This document shows, in pieces, positions 1 to 7,543 of a stretch of DNA of 12,931 nucleotides. Below the pieces are notes generated by a model. The model made no database searches. It worked only from the letters and a program-made list of their open reading frames with translations, and was not told the DNA's origin. How positions within the stretch are numbered: the first letter of the stretch is position 1; each line of letters begins with the position of its first letter. Source of the stretch: Bacteroidales bacterium UBA2295 (GTDB taxonomy: Bacteria; Bacteroidota; Bacteroidia; Bacteroidales; Tenuifilaceae); the NCBI GenBank assembly GCA_002345825.1, contig DDWD01000113.1, forward strand, positions 1 to 12,931. The letters run 5' to 3'. The translations under genes and the position numbers were made by a program.

Positions 1-132
1 GATTGGATGAAAGAGAAGGGATACAAGAGTATTGCTGACTTTAAGGGCAAGTTGAGTCAAGAAAAGGGTCATGACCCCGCCGCTTTTGAGCGGGTGCAAT
101 TCATGAAGCACTTCAAGGATTTAAAAAGATAA
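1..132 (+). CDS. 3' end of a dihydroorotate dehydrogenase-like gene (partial)
   Basis: An open frame runs from base 1 to a TAA at 130-132 and gives the last 43 residues of a protein whose start lies outside the window. The tail contains DWMKEKGYKSIADFKGKLSQ followed by a FERVQFMKHF segment. This resembles, from memory, the C-terminus of the class 1 dihydroorotate dehydrogenase-like proteins found in Bacteroidota, FMN enzymes related to pyrimidine synthesis. The catalytic and FMN-binding parts are not in view, so the identification rests on the tail alone. The reading frame itself is secure: there is no internal stop, and the codon use matches the neighbours. Confidence 0.55.
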   Translation, partial: DWMKEKGYKSIADFKGKLSQEKGHDPAAFERVQFMKHFKDLKR

Positions 133-164
133 TCGCCAAATTTTTTCGTTTAGCTTATCGTTTC

Positions 165-172
165 TACCTTTG
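165..172 (+). promoter_or_regulatory. Bacteroidota-type -7 promoter element
   Basis: TACCTTTG matches the Bacteroidota primary sigma -7 consensus TAnnTTTG exactly. A T-rich stretch (141-150) lies at about the right distance upstream for the poorly conserved -33 element, but a clean TTTG is absent there. Transcription would start near 179-182 and read into the MFS transporter gene, leaving a leader of about 75 nt that contains the hairpin at 191-226. Confidence 0.55.
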
Positions 173-190
173 CAAAGCAAAGGTTAAGTG

Positions 191-232
191 AAAACAAGAC
201 CCTGCAGCATTCAGGTGTCTTGTTTTTGTTTT
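191..232 (+). terminator. Terminator-like hairpin (possible attenuator) before the MFS gene
   Basis: AAAACAAGACCCTG (191-204) pairs with CAGGTGTCTTGTTTT (212-226), giving a 14-bp stem with one bulged T and a 7-nt loop. A T-rich run (TTGTTTTG) follows. This is the form of an intrinsic terminator and could end the upstream gene. It lies downstream of the only good promoter match (165-172), so it could also attenuate the MFS transcript. The hairpin is directly visible; its function is inferred. Confidence 0.55.
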
Positions 233-256
233 GTAATCCACAGTAACTTAAACCGA

Positions 257-1510
257 ATGAATCGCTTACTCGATATCCGATCCTACTTCCATCGTGTGGG
301 CTTTGCCTTTAGAGCGCTTAAGAATAGGAACTTTCGCCTGTTCTTCATGGGGCAAATCGTATCGCTCATGGGCACGTGGATACAGAACATAGCCTTGGGC
401 TGGCTAGTGTATCGTCTTACCGATTCAGCGGTTTGGCTAGGTGTAATAGGTTTCTCTGGACAAATACCAGCACTTTTCCTCACCCCTTTTGCAGGTGTTT
501 TTGCCGACCGGCTCGATAGGCGCAAGGTGCTTATTATTGCCCAAGTGGTTCCCATGATTTTAGCATTTACCATGGGTACATTAATCCTTACCGATTCAGT
601 GCAGGTATGGCATATTGCCCTTATTGCTGCTCTTAATGGAGTGGTTATAGCCTTCGACAATCCGTTTCGCCATGCTTTTTTGGTTGATATGATTGGCGAT
701 AAGGAGCTGCTACAAAACTCCATTGCGCTTAACTCTACCCTGTTCAACTCGGCACGGTTCATTGGACCAATGATTGGCGGATTCCTAATTGCATGGGTAG
801 GGGAGGGGATTTGCTTCATCATTAATGGAGTAAGCTTTTTGGGAGTGGTGTTCTCGCTTGTGGCCATGAATGTAAAACCTGTAAATCGAAACGCTAATCA
901 TGGCTCCGTTTTCTCCGATTTGGTGGAGGGTGCAAGGTATGCCTTCTCGTTTAAGCCAATACGATTCCTGCTAATGCTTGTGGTTACCACTGGTTTCTTT
1001 GGTTTGCCCTTTCAGGTGTTTATGCCAGTTTTTGCCAAGGATATTCTGGGCGGCGGCTCGCAGCTTCTTGGCTTTTTAACAGGAGCCTTGGGAGCCGGGG
1101 CATTAACGGGGGCAATTTATCTTGCCTCGCGCAAAAATGTTTCAACTCTTCCCAAGCTTATTCTGGGTTCAGCCATTGTATTTGCCCTGGGACTTATGAG
1201 CATGTCGCTCAGTACGAACATAGCGCTTTCGTTGGTGCTACTTTATATTACAGGCTTTGGAATGATAGTGCAATACGCATCAACCAATACGCTTATACAA
1301 ACCATTGTTGATGATGGAAAGCGGGGCAGGGTGATGTCGCTTTACGGGATGTCGTTCCTAGGAGTTACGCCCTTGGGCAGCTTGCTCCTTGGAACCATTT
1401 CAGGATCCATTGGCGTGCAGGTAACCCTGTTGGCATCCAGTGTAGTTTGCCTTGCCGCAGTAGCCATTTACTCGCGCAGAGTAAAGGTGGTAAGGGAGGC
1501 TATTGGGTAG
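257..1510 (+). CDS. MFS transporter (EntS/MFS_3-like exporter family)
   Basis: The product is a 417-residue integral membrane protein with about 12 hydrophobic segments, the normal size for a single-chain Major Facilitator Superfamily carrier. Near residues 79-90 it has GVFADRLDRRK, the loop 2-3 motif A (GxxxDRxxRR) that governs conformational change in MFS proteins. The N-terminus (LKNRNFRLFFMGQIVSLMGT) is typical of the enterobactin-exporter-like/MFS_3 branch, whose members export small molecules using the proton gradient. The substrate cannot be read from the sequence. The ATG at 257 is preferred over an in-frame GTG at 188, because the extra 23 residues would be encoded by the terminator-like hairpin and do not look like MFS sequence. 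It has no evident link to the CRISPR locus. Confidence 0.88.
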   Translation: MNRLLDIRSYFHRVGFAFRALKNRNFRLFFMGQIVSLMGTWIQNIALGWLVYRLTDSAVWLGVIGFSGQIPALFLTPFAGVFADRLDRRKVLIIAQVVPMILAFTMGTLILTDSVQVWHIALIAALNGVVIAFDNPFRHAFLVDMIGDKELLQNSIALNSTLFNSARFIGPMIGGFLIAWVGEGICFIINGVSFLGVVFSLVAMNVKPVNRNANHGSVFSDLVEGARYAFSFKPIRFLLMLVVTTGFFGLPFQVFMPVFAKDILGGGSQLLGFLTGALGAGALTGAIYLASRKNVSTLPKLILGSAIVFALGLMSMSLSTNIALSLVLLYITGFGMIVQYASTNTLIQTIVDDGKRGRVMSLYGMSFLGVTPLGSLLLGTISGSIGVQVTLLASSVVCLAAVAIYSRRVKVVREAIG

Positions 1511-1586
1511 TAGTATATTTAGTTTTACCCACCAGCATCTGCGCTTTCAATCATAGCTAAAACCATTTCCAAAACTTTTTACGTTC

Positions 1587-1605
1587 TCCGACACAAGTTG
1601 TCGGA
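1587..1605. promoter_or_regulatory. Inverted repeat upstream of the HIRAN gene
   Basis: TCCGACA (1587-1593) and TGTCGGA (1599-1605) form a perfect 7-bp inverted repeat around CAAGT, ending 31 bp before the HIRAN ATG at 1637. The size suits an operator for a dimeric regulator or a small RNA hairpin. No T-run follows, so a terminator is unlikely. No regulator can be named. Confidence 0.3.
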
Positions 1606-1636
1606 AGTGTGCCATAGCTTTGCTAATAAAAAAGTT

Positions 1637-1963
1637 ATGGAAAGAGTTAGAGAACATTTTGCCAATTTTTGTATTGCTGGCTTCACTTTTTACGATGGAG
1701 CTTTTGCATTCAGTCAGCTTTCAGTAGGAACTGAGGTTAAGCTGGTTGCCGAACCCTCCAACAAATTCGACAAAAACGCAGTGGCCATATACCATGGCAA
1801 TTATATGCTTGGGTATATTCCCAGATCGAGTAACCGAGAAGTTAGTAAGATGCTAAATGCTGGGTACAATGTATTTACTGCTGTAATTCAGGGGCTGTAT
1901 CCCCAGTGTAATCCAGAAGAGCAAGTAAGGGTAGTTGTATTTATAAATAGAAACAACGCATAG
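1637..1963 (+). CDS. HIRAN-domain protein
   Basis: This 108-residue protein is essentially one HIRAN domain. The signature is at residues 36-63: LVAEPSNKFDKNAVAIYHG then YMLGYIPR, matching the family pattern of a rEPxNpyDpnAV strand followed by GYiPr. HIRAN domains occur in HLTF/Rad5-type helicases, where they bind the 3' end of single-stranded DNA, and as stand-alone bacterial proteins of little-known role. A nucleic-acid-binding or repair role is therefore plausible. There is no signal peptide or membrane segment. An in-frame TTG at 1598 would add 13 residues, but it overlaps the inverted repeat at 1587-1605, so the ATG at 1637 is chosen. Its nearest neighbour is the WYL regulator, 103 bp downstream. 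Any link to CRISPR immunity is only positional. Confidence 0.85.
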   Translation: MERVREHFANFCIAGFTFYDGAFAFSQLSVGTEVKLVAEPSNKFDKNAVAIYHGNYMLGYIPRSSNREVSKMLNAGYNVFTAVIQGLYPQCNPEEQVRVVVFINRNNA

Positions 1964-2066
1964 TATGCCATTTTGCAGATAATTCTGTGCTGATAATGCC
2001 AGTTAGTAAATGTTTGAGTCAATGGTATTTTTTTGTAAGTTTATTGCACAAATCTAATGGTATGAA

Positions 2067-2975
2067 ATGGTTGATCATAGGAAAATTTATAGAGTCTTTA
2101 GTTTAATCTCGCGTTTGCGAGCCCCTTTTGGTGTTACTAAAGCCGCGTTAGCCCAAGATTTCGATGTGTCGGAACGAACCATTGAACGTTATTTTGTGCT
2201 GCTTCAGGATTTAGGTTTTGAAGTTAAAAAGCAAGCCAACCGTTATAGAATTGAGAGGCTGGAGAAATGCCAGACCAAACCCGAAGATCTTATTGTATTT
2301 AGCCTCGAAGAGGCAGCAGCCATAAAGGATGCGATTACTAATAGTCCACTTCGGGGGCCACTCCAAAAAAGCCTGCTTACCAAGTTGTATGCCCTAACAG
2401 ATATTGATGAGATATCGGATACACTCTACAGGCAAAACATTACAAAAAACATTAGCTTCATCCGAAAGGCTATAAAGGATAAGGAGCAACTCATTCTAAA
2501 AAATTACCATTCGGTTAGCAGTGAAAAAACGAGCGATCGGCAAGTAGAGCCAATAAAGCTTTTTAGCTATTACACCTACCTGCTTGCCTTTGAGGTAGGT
2601 ACCCGAAAGGTTAAGCAGTTTAAAATTGACCGTATTGAGGGGGTTCACACAACTGGTTGCAACTGGCAGTTCGAAGAAAATCATGGGGAAAGTCGCATCG
2701 ATGCCTTCGGAATGAGCGGGTGCCAACCAATACCTGTCAACTTAAAACTCTCGACGCGTGCCCACCATCTTATGGAAGAAGAGTTTCCCGATACAGTCAC
2801 TGATATCCATATTGTTGATGATGGTGCAATCTATGATGGAGCGGTGTATTCGTTCGAGGGTATTGGCCGATTTATAATGGGTTTGCTTGATGAGGTGGTG
2901 GTGGTTAAACCAGAAGGACTTAAAGTGTATATCGATGAGAGAATCACAGCATGGCATGAACAAACATCAAGATAG
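2067..2975 (+). CDS. WYL-domain transcriptional regulator (HTH + WYL + WCX)
   Basis: The protein has 302 residues with three recognisable parts. Residues 5-62 are a DeoR/HTH_11-like winged helix (VTKAALAQDFDVSERTIERY, then a wing ending NRYRIE). Residues 130-195 are a WYL domain, where the name-giving motif appears as YYTYLLAFE (168-176) followed by KQFKIDRIEGV. Residues 220-300 form a WCX-like C-terminal extension (GIGRFIMGLLDEVVVV). WYL proteins bind nucleic-acid or nucleotide ligands and regulate transcription; a WYL protein in Synechocystis (sll7009) represses a CRISPR locus. The gene ends 58 bp before the coiled-coil gene and about 1.1 kb before cas6, in the same direction, so control of the cas operon is a reasonable inference but unproven. 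No operator is evident. Confidence 0.87.
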   Translation: MVDHRKIYRVFSLISRLRAPFGVTKAALAQDFDVSERTIERYFVLLQDLGFEVKKQANRYRIERLEKCQTKPEDLIVFSLEEAAAIKDAITNSPLRGPLQKSLLTKLYALTDIDEISDTLYRQNITKNISFIRKAIKDKEQLILKNYHSVSSEKTSDRQVEPIKLFSYYTYLLAFEVGTRKVKQFKIDRIEGVHTTGCNWQFEENHGESRIDAFGMSGCQPIPVNLKLSTRAHHLMEEEFPDTVTDIHIVDDGAIYDGAVYSFEGIGRFIMGLLDEVVVVKPEGLKVYIDERITAWHEQTSR

Positions 2976-2989
2976 CCTCTCTTTGAGGC
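2975..2989 (+). terminator. Short hairpin at the end of the WYL gene (weak terminator candidate)
   Basis: GCCTC (2975-2979) and GAGGC (2985-2989) form a 5-bp stem with a 5-nt loop, overlapping the last base of the WYL stop codon. A run of five T occurs only at 3006-3010, too far for a textbook terminator. The hairpin is visible; its function is doubtful. Confidence 0.25.
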
Positions 2990-3033
2990 AATAGTAAACC
3001 TTATCTTTTTAATCAACCTAATGGCTAATACTT

Positions 3034-4008
3034 ATGACTAAGAATGTAACAAGCAAGAACACTAAGAATGAAATCCTTGAAGCCTATGAGGAGCTCTTGG
3101 AAAAGGTAAAGAGCACCAAACCCGAGGATCCCCGTAAGGAGCAAGAGGTTAAGCAGAATGCTAATTTGGTGCGAGCTGCCTCAGCACAAACTTTCGATGG
3201 GGTTGTTACCCAAATGGCAAACCTAAAAGTGCAGCTAACCTCGGCTCTCGATAAGCTCTCGGAAAACCTAACCGCCGAGTACCAGAAGTTTGCCGACCTG
3301 CAAAAGGCCATTGCCATTGAGAAGGAAAACCTACAGAACCTTTACCAACTTACTGCCGAAACCGACTCGCTATCTGCCATGCTTCTTGCTCAGAAGGAAA
3401 AAAAATCTCAGTTTGAGGCTGATATGGCTGAAACCAAGCAGGCATTTGAAAGTGAAATGGATGAGAAACGCGCAGCGTGGAAAAGGGAGCAGGAGCAACA
3501 AACACTGTTGCAGAAGGAATACGACGAGAATTTGAAGAAAGCCCGTAAGCGCGAAGAGGACGAGTACAACTACACCATTGGCCAGCAACGCAAGAAGGAG
3601 ACCGATGCCTACAACGAAAAGCGTGAAGCCAAAGAGCGTGAGCTTACACAGCGCGAAGCTGCTATTGCAGCTGCTGAAGCTGAACTTGCGGAGTTACGCA
3701 AGCAGGTGGCCTCCTTCCCTAAGGATCTTGAGCAGGCCGTTAAGCAAGCACAGGAGGTAGTTACCCAACAGCTAACCACACAGCATGAGTTCGAGAAACA
3801 GCTCAACGCCAAGCAGCTTGAAGGGGAGCTAAAGCTCAATAACCAGATTATTGCCAACCTAAAGGACAAAATTAAGGATATGGAAGCTACTGTTAAGGAG
3901 CTGGCCACTAAGGCTGCTGCCGCCGATGCCGGTGTTAAGGATATAGCCCTAAAAGCTCTTGAAACCAGCAAGGTACGTATTGGTGAGGGTAGGAAGATGG
4001 AGGAGTAG
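3034..4008 (+). CDS. Long coiled-coil protein of unknown function
   Basis: I do not recognise this 324-residue protein as a named family. Residues 1-60 are charged and mixed. Residues about 80-295 are almost continuous Glu/Lys/Gln/Ala-rich helix with heptad character, for example ERELTQREAAIAAAEAELAE near 201-220. This predicts a long coiled coil that breaks near SFPKD (227-231). There is no signal peptide or membrane segment, so it is probably a cytoplasmic oligomer or rod. It lies between the WYL regulator (58 bp upstream) and cas6 (61 bp downstream), on the same strand. The gap to cas6 carries the first copy of the palindromic repeat that recurs through the cas operon. A role as a CRISPR accessory or scaffold protein is possible but rests only on position. 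Simple SMC-like similarity in searches would reflect composition rather than homology. Confidence 0.75.
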   Translation: MTKNVTSKNTKNEILEAYEELLEKVKSTKPEDPRKEQEVKQNANLVRAASAQTFDGVVTQMANLKVQLTSALDKLSENLTAEYQKFADLQKAIAIEKENLQNLYQLTAETDSLSAMLLAQKEKKSQFEADMAETKQAFESEMDEKRAAWKREQEQQTLLQKEYDENLKKARKREEDEYNYTIGQQRKKETDAYNEKREAKERELTQREAAIAAAEAELAELRKQVASFPKDLEQAVKQAQEVVTQQLTTQHEFEKQLNAKQLEGELKLNNQIIANLKDKIKDMEATVKELATKAAAADAGVKDIALKALETSKVRIGEGRKMEE

Positions 4009-4023
4009 GTTTTTATATTATTA

Positions 4024-4054
4024 AACCTGACAGGTTTTGAAAACCTGTCAGGTT
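4024..4054. repeat. Compound palindromic repeat, copy 1 (coiled-coil gene to cas6)
   Basis: AACCTGACAGGTTTT (4024-4038) and AAAACCTGTCAGGTT (4040-4054) are perfect 15-bp inverted arms separated by one G. Each arm is itself a palindrome, AACCTG-N-CAGGTT, so the unit can form one long hairpin or two small ones. It ends 15 bp before the cas6 ATG and has no T-run after it. Confidence 0.95.
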
Positions 4055-4069
4055 GGAAAAAATGACAAT

Positions 4070-4726
4070 ATGAGAATACACTTTAAGATTCAAAGCAATG
4101 GCCAACCCATCCCCTTCAACCACCAGCATATGTTAGTTGGAACTATTCACAAATGGTTGGGATGGAATAGCCAGCATGGCAAAGTATCGCTCTTCTCATT
4201 TTCGTGGCTGACAGGAGGGAAACGAAAAAATGATATGCTACATTTTGAACACGGTAGTTCGTTCTTCTTTAGCGCTTTTGATGAAGAGATTGTAAAAAAA
4301 ATGATTTCTGGGATTCAGCAAGACCCTTCAATGTTTGATGGTTTAAAGGTTGTTGAACTTGTTATTCAGGAGAACCCAGATTTATCAACTGTTAGCAACT
4401 TTCAAGTAGCTAGTCCAATTCTAATTAAGCGAAGGGTTGATGACAGAATTGACCATATTCTTTACGATAACCCAAATGCTGGTGAATACCTAAAAGAAAC
4501 GCTACAAACCAGAATGAAACAGGCAGGCCTTGTTGATCAGAGTCTCGAAATTCATTTTGATAACTCATCACCCTACGCCAAGCGCAAAAACCTAGTTTAT
4601 AACAACGTGAACAACATTTGCAGTTGGTGTCCAGTAATTATAAATGCCAAACCCGAAACGAAACTGTTTGCTTGGAATGTGGGTTTGGGCAATTCTACTG
4701 GAATTGGGTTGGGAGCGATAAGGTAA
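4070..4726 (+). CDS. cas6: Cas6 CRISPR RNA endoribonuclease
   Basis: Cas6 cuts the CRISPR transcript within each repeat to release crRNAs and, in type I-B, usually stays on the 3' end as a Cascade subunit. The product has 218 residues, normal for the family. The N-terminus begins with a strand (MRIHFKIQ) and then a helix with His residues (NHQHMLVGTIHKWLG, 17-31), the region where Cas6 proteins place their catalytic histidine; H18, H20 and H27 are candidates. The C-terminus has the hallmark glycine-rich loop GLGNSTGIGLGA (205-216), near the expected end. ASPILIKRR (114-122) fits the strand between the two ferredoxin-like folds. The ATG at 4070 is chosen because an in-frame TTG at 4037 lies inside the palindromic repeat and would add repeat-derived residues. 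It is the first gene of the cas run. Confidence 0.9.
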   Translation: MRIHFKIQSNGQPIPFNHQHMLVGTIHKWLGWNSQHGKVSLFSFSWLTGGKRKNDMLHFEHGSSFFFSAFDEEIVKKMISGIQQDPSMFDGLKVVELVIQENPDLSTVSNFQVASPILIKRRVDDRIDHILYDNPNAGEYLKETLQTRMKQAGLVDQSLEIHFDNSSPYAKRKNLVYNNVNNICSWCPVIINAKPETKLFAWNVGLGNSTGIGLGAIR

Positions 4727-4737
4727 TGGATTAACCA

Positions 4738-4778
4738 AACCTGACAGGTTTTCAAAACCTGTCAAAACCTGTCAGGTT
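4738..4778. repeat. Compound palindromic repeat, copy 2 with a 10-bp duplication (cas6 to cas5)
   Basis: The left arm AACCTGACAGGTTTT (4738-4752), one C, and the right arm AAAACCTGTCAGGTT (4764-4778) match copy 1. The right arm is preceded by an extra tandem copy of AAAACCTGTC (4754-4763, repeated at 4764-4773), which suggests slippage or strand misalignment at a hairpin. It fills most of the 69-bp gap. Confidence 0.93.
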
Positions 4779-4795
4779 TATAAACAGATAACGCT

Positions 4796-5395
4796 ATGTA
4801 CATAGTAATATACTCAGGCCCATTCGGTTTTATTAAACCTTGGACTGCGGTGAGGGACAGCGAAACCTTTAGCCAGCAATTTCTTACACCATCAATAGTT
4901 GAAGGAATAGAAAAAAAACTCTTTCCAGAATTGCTGGAAGAGAAAGGAGTAATAAAAAAAATAATCCGACATAGGATAAATTATTGTGGAATAGATGTGC
5001 AGCAAGAAAAAACCTGGTCGAAAGGAGGTTTTCAAAAAGAGAAAAAGAAGGATTCCGATGGAAGAGAGTACTATAAAGCCAAGAATTTAGGCATAATTAA
5101 TCGTGGAGTACTTCTTGAACCTAATGTTTACCTTGCTTTCAATTCAAAAGAAGATGCAGAAAGGGCTTTTGAGCAAACCATTTGCTTGTGCAGAAATGAG
5201 GACTTACTGCACCCCGAGGCCTTGAACGAAATGGGCGAAGAGGATTTTAACAGCATTAACGGCTTTGAACTAATTTTCTCTGATCAACATAGCGGTTTCA
5301 AAGTAGGACATAACCGCTTTGACAATGCAAGTGAAATGTATGGTGAATTGGTTGTGTTCGGAAACCCTATAAGAGATGGCAATGGAATCGCTTAA
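4796..5395 (+). CDS. cas5: Cas5 Cascade subunit
   Basis: Cas5 caps the 5' handle of the crRNA in type I Cascade and contacts the large subunit. The 199-residue product starts with the family pattern: a short strand, then SGPFGFIKPWTAVRDSETFS (7-26) and TPSIVEGIEKKLF (31-43), corresponding to the Gp-aFrkp and T..sl.G.l segments of Cas5 RAMP proteins. Size is in the usual range (about 200-250). The middle is Lys-rich, as expected of an RNA-binding protein. The catalytic-His variant seen in type I-C Cas5 is not needed here, because a separate Cas6 is encoded. The gene overlaps cas3 by 20 bp, implying translational coupling. Confidence in the Cas5 family is good; the subtype label is less certain. 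Confidence 0.83.
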   Translation: MYIVIYSGPFGFIKPWTAVRDSETFSQQFLTPSIVEGIEKKLFPELLEEKGVIKKIIRHRINYCGIDVQQEKTWSKGGFQKEKKKDSDGREYYKAKNLGIINRGVLLEPNVYLAFNSKEDAERAFEQTICLCRNEDLLHPEALNEMGEEDFNSINGFELIFSDQHSGFKVGHNRFDNASEMYGELVVFGNPIRDGNGIA

Positions 5396-7541
5396 TAATA
5401 TTTTTGCAAAAAGTATAAATTATGGCGAGACTACTTTACTCGACCATACTGAGCATGTGGTGTTTGCTATAAAATGCTTTTCAAAGGCTTTGGATTATGA
5501 GTTTGATCTAAACTTGGCTACTAAGGGGGCCATACTCCATGATTTGGGCAAAGCACATCCGTATTTCCAGAATCGAATTAAGAACATTTCAGCCAAGTCA
5601 TTAGTAGAAGAAAGAGATGATAATTATGTTCATAGGCATGAGCTATCCTCTCTTGCTTTTCTTCCTGCATTCCCAAGAAATGAGTGGAATACTTTAATTG
5701 ATATGGTTGTCGCACACCATAAATCGATTGTTAACGATAGCCGTGAGAGGGGGATTATTGACATTGATAACAAGTACAGGAAATGGATTGATAATCATCT
5801 TAAGGATTGGGAAGTATGGAGTGTATATGGTTTTAAGATATTAAACCATTTTGGATTTGAAGCTAATATATCAAAAAACGAGGCTGCGGATGCGCTTTCC
5901 TATGCAGCATCATACTGCGAAACCAAACAGGTAGGTTGGTCGTCTCTAAGAGGGTTACTTATGGCGGCCGACCATTTTGCATCTGCATTCTCAGACAAAA
6001 CTGAACAAGAGTTAGAACATCTTTTTGAAACCCCTGATTTGAGTTTTTACTTTAACTCAGAACGAGCTAGCGATATTTATCCATTATCAAAGGTAGATAC
6101 TGATGATTGTAGAAATCATACAATTGTCGTTGCTCCAACTGGTGCCGGTAAAACCGATTTTCTTTTAAAACGCTGCAAAGGAAGAATATTCTACACTTTA
6201 CCTTTCCAAGCATCAATAAATGCAATGTGGGAACGAATGAAAGCCACAATCCCGAATAAAGATATTCGATTGCAGCACGCTACTTCAAAAATTGTTGTAG
6301 GCGAAAATTTAGAGGAGCAACTGCTTCAAAGTCTTGTAGGATCATCGGTTAAAGTGCTGACACCTCATCAAATTGCAGCAATTATTTTTGGAACTCCTGG
6401 CTTTGAAACTGTTATGCTCGACCTTAGTGGGTGTGATATTATTCTTGATGAAATACATACCTATTCCGATTTTTCAAAGTCGATGGTGCTTGAAATTGTT
6501 AAGATGTTACTATTTCTAAACTGTAGGGTCCATATAGGAACAGCTACAATGCCAACAGAACTTTACAAACAGCTTCTTGATATACTTGGAGGAAAGAATT
6601 GTGTTTATGAAGTAAAACTCCCCGACCAAGTTTTAGAAACTTTCAACAGGCACAAAATTTATAAAATTGGAAACGAAGAGGCGATAGAGGATATCCTGTC
6701 AGAAGCGTTTGTAAATAAAGAAAAGGTACTCGCAATCTATAATACAATAAAAAAGGCTCAGGAGGCTTTCCAAATACTAGAATTTAAATACCCCCATATC
6801 CCCAAAATGTTAATCCATAGCAGATATAGGCGAGGCGATAGGGTTGAGTTGGAGACAAGGCTTAAAACTGAGTTTAATGGCGATGGCAAAGACTTTGGAA
6901 ATGGACTTACACCTTGCTTAGTTGTTTCAACACAGGTTGTTGAGGTAAGCCTCGACATTAGCTTCGACAGGATGATAACCCAATGCGCTCCATTGGATAG
7001 CTTAATTCAGCGGTTTGGACGAGTTAATAGAAAGCGCAACGAGAATACAATCGGGAACTATAAGCCCGTTCACGTTATTGCCCCCACTGGAAATGTTTTA
7101 CCTTACAAGATGGACATTTTGGAGAAAAGTTTTAATCAACTCCCAAGTAATAGAGAAGTTTTACAAGAAAAACTATTACAGGAAAAGATTGATGCAGTTT
7201 ACCCGCAATTAGACACTAAGGAGATTGATATCCACTTGATTTTCAAAAACAACAGATTCTCAATACTCGAACTTACAAATAGAAAAAGAGCAGTACTTGT
7301 TGATGCCCTTGAGATTGAGAGCGCATCGTGTATACTAGAAACTGACCGAGAAAGATATTTAACTGCAACTTGGGAGGAGCGCCAGCTAATGGACATTCCA
7401 ATAAACTGGAAAAGTATAGCCCGATACAGAACCCAATACGAGCAACTCGATGTTGGCTCAAATCCGTTTGTTGTACCCCAAAACATTGAGGAGTATAAGA
7501 TTTATGGCTTACAATTAGTTGAACCCAATAATATACTGTAG
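5376..7541 (+). CDS. cas3: Cas3 HD nuclease-helicase
   Basis: Cas3 is the effector that unwinds and degrades DNA marked by Cascade. The product has 721 residues with both domains in one chain. The N-terminal HD nuclease shows H24, the HD pair in ILHDLGKAH (H55, D56), HRHE (86-89), AHH (113-115) and an Asp in MAADH (199). The superfamily 2 helicase follows: Walker A APTGAGKT (253-260), the Walker B box DEIH (358-361), motif III GTATMP (388-393), motif V STQVVEVSLDI (518-528) and motif VI QRFGRVNRKR (545-554). All key residues look intact, so interference should be possible. Two starts are available, ATG at 5376 and at 5382; both overlap the end of cas5. The cas8-like gene begins 2 nt after the stop. 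Confidence 0.95.
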   Translation: MAMESLNNIFAKSINYGETTLLDHTEHVVFAIKCFSKALDYEFDLNLATKGAILHDLGKAHPYFQNRIKNISAKSLVEERDDNYVHRHELSSLAFLPAFPRNEWNTLIDMVVAHHKSIVNDSRERGIIDIDNKYRKWIDNHLKDWEVWSVYGFKILNHFGFEANISKNEAADALSYAASYCETKQVGWSSLRGLLMAADHFASAFSDKTEQELEHLFETPDLSFYFNSERASDIYPLSKVDTDDCRNHTIVVAPTGAGKTDFLLKRCKGRIFYTLPFQASINAMWERMKATIPNKDIRLQHATSKIVVGENLEEQLLQSLVGSSVKVLTPHQIAAIIFGTPGFETVMLDLSGCDIILDEIHTYSDFSKSMVLEIVKMLLFLNCRVHIGTATMPTELYKQLLDILGGKNCVYEVKLPDQVLETFNRHKIYKIGNEEAIEDILSEAFVNKEKVLAIYNTIKKAQEAFQILEFKYPHIPKMLIHSRYRRGDRVELETRLKTEFNGDGKDFGNGLTPCLVVSTQVVEVSLDISFDRMITQCAPLDSLIQRFGRVNRKRNENTIGNYKPVHVIAPTGNVLPYKMDILEKSFNQLPSNREVLQEKLLQEKIDAVYPQLDTKEIDIHLIFKNNRFSILELTNRKRAVLVDALEIESASCILETDRERYLTATWEERQLMDIPINWKSIARYRTQYEQLDVGSNPFVVPQNIEEYKIYGLQLVEPNNIL

Positions 7542-7543
7542 CT

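Noticed and set aside
188..256. A longer N-terminus for the MFS protein from GTG 188.
   Set aside because: The added residues are encoded by the terminator-like hairpin and do not resemble MFS N-termini.
3021..3041. Six-codon mini-frame (ATG 3021 to TAA) overlapping the start of the coiled-coil gene, as a leader peptide.
   Set aside because: It is very short with no supporting hairpin or regulatory codon pattern; chance is likely.
3609..3971. Antisense open frame opposite the coiled-coil gene (and other antisense frames across the window).
   Set aside because: These are low-complexity shadows of the real genes, with no family resemblance, no intergenic start signals and no context.
4024..4054. 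The palindromes as ordinary intrinsic terminators.
   Set aside because: No T-run follows copy 1 (GGAAAAAA follows), the operon genes continue downstream, and one copy is within a reading frame. Partial termination cannot be excluded.
4037..4069. A TTG start for cas6 within the palindromic repeat.
   Set aside because: It would add 11 repeat-encoded residues; ATG 4070 gives the typical Cas6 beginning MRIHFKIQ.
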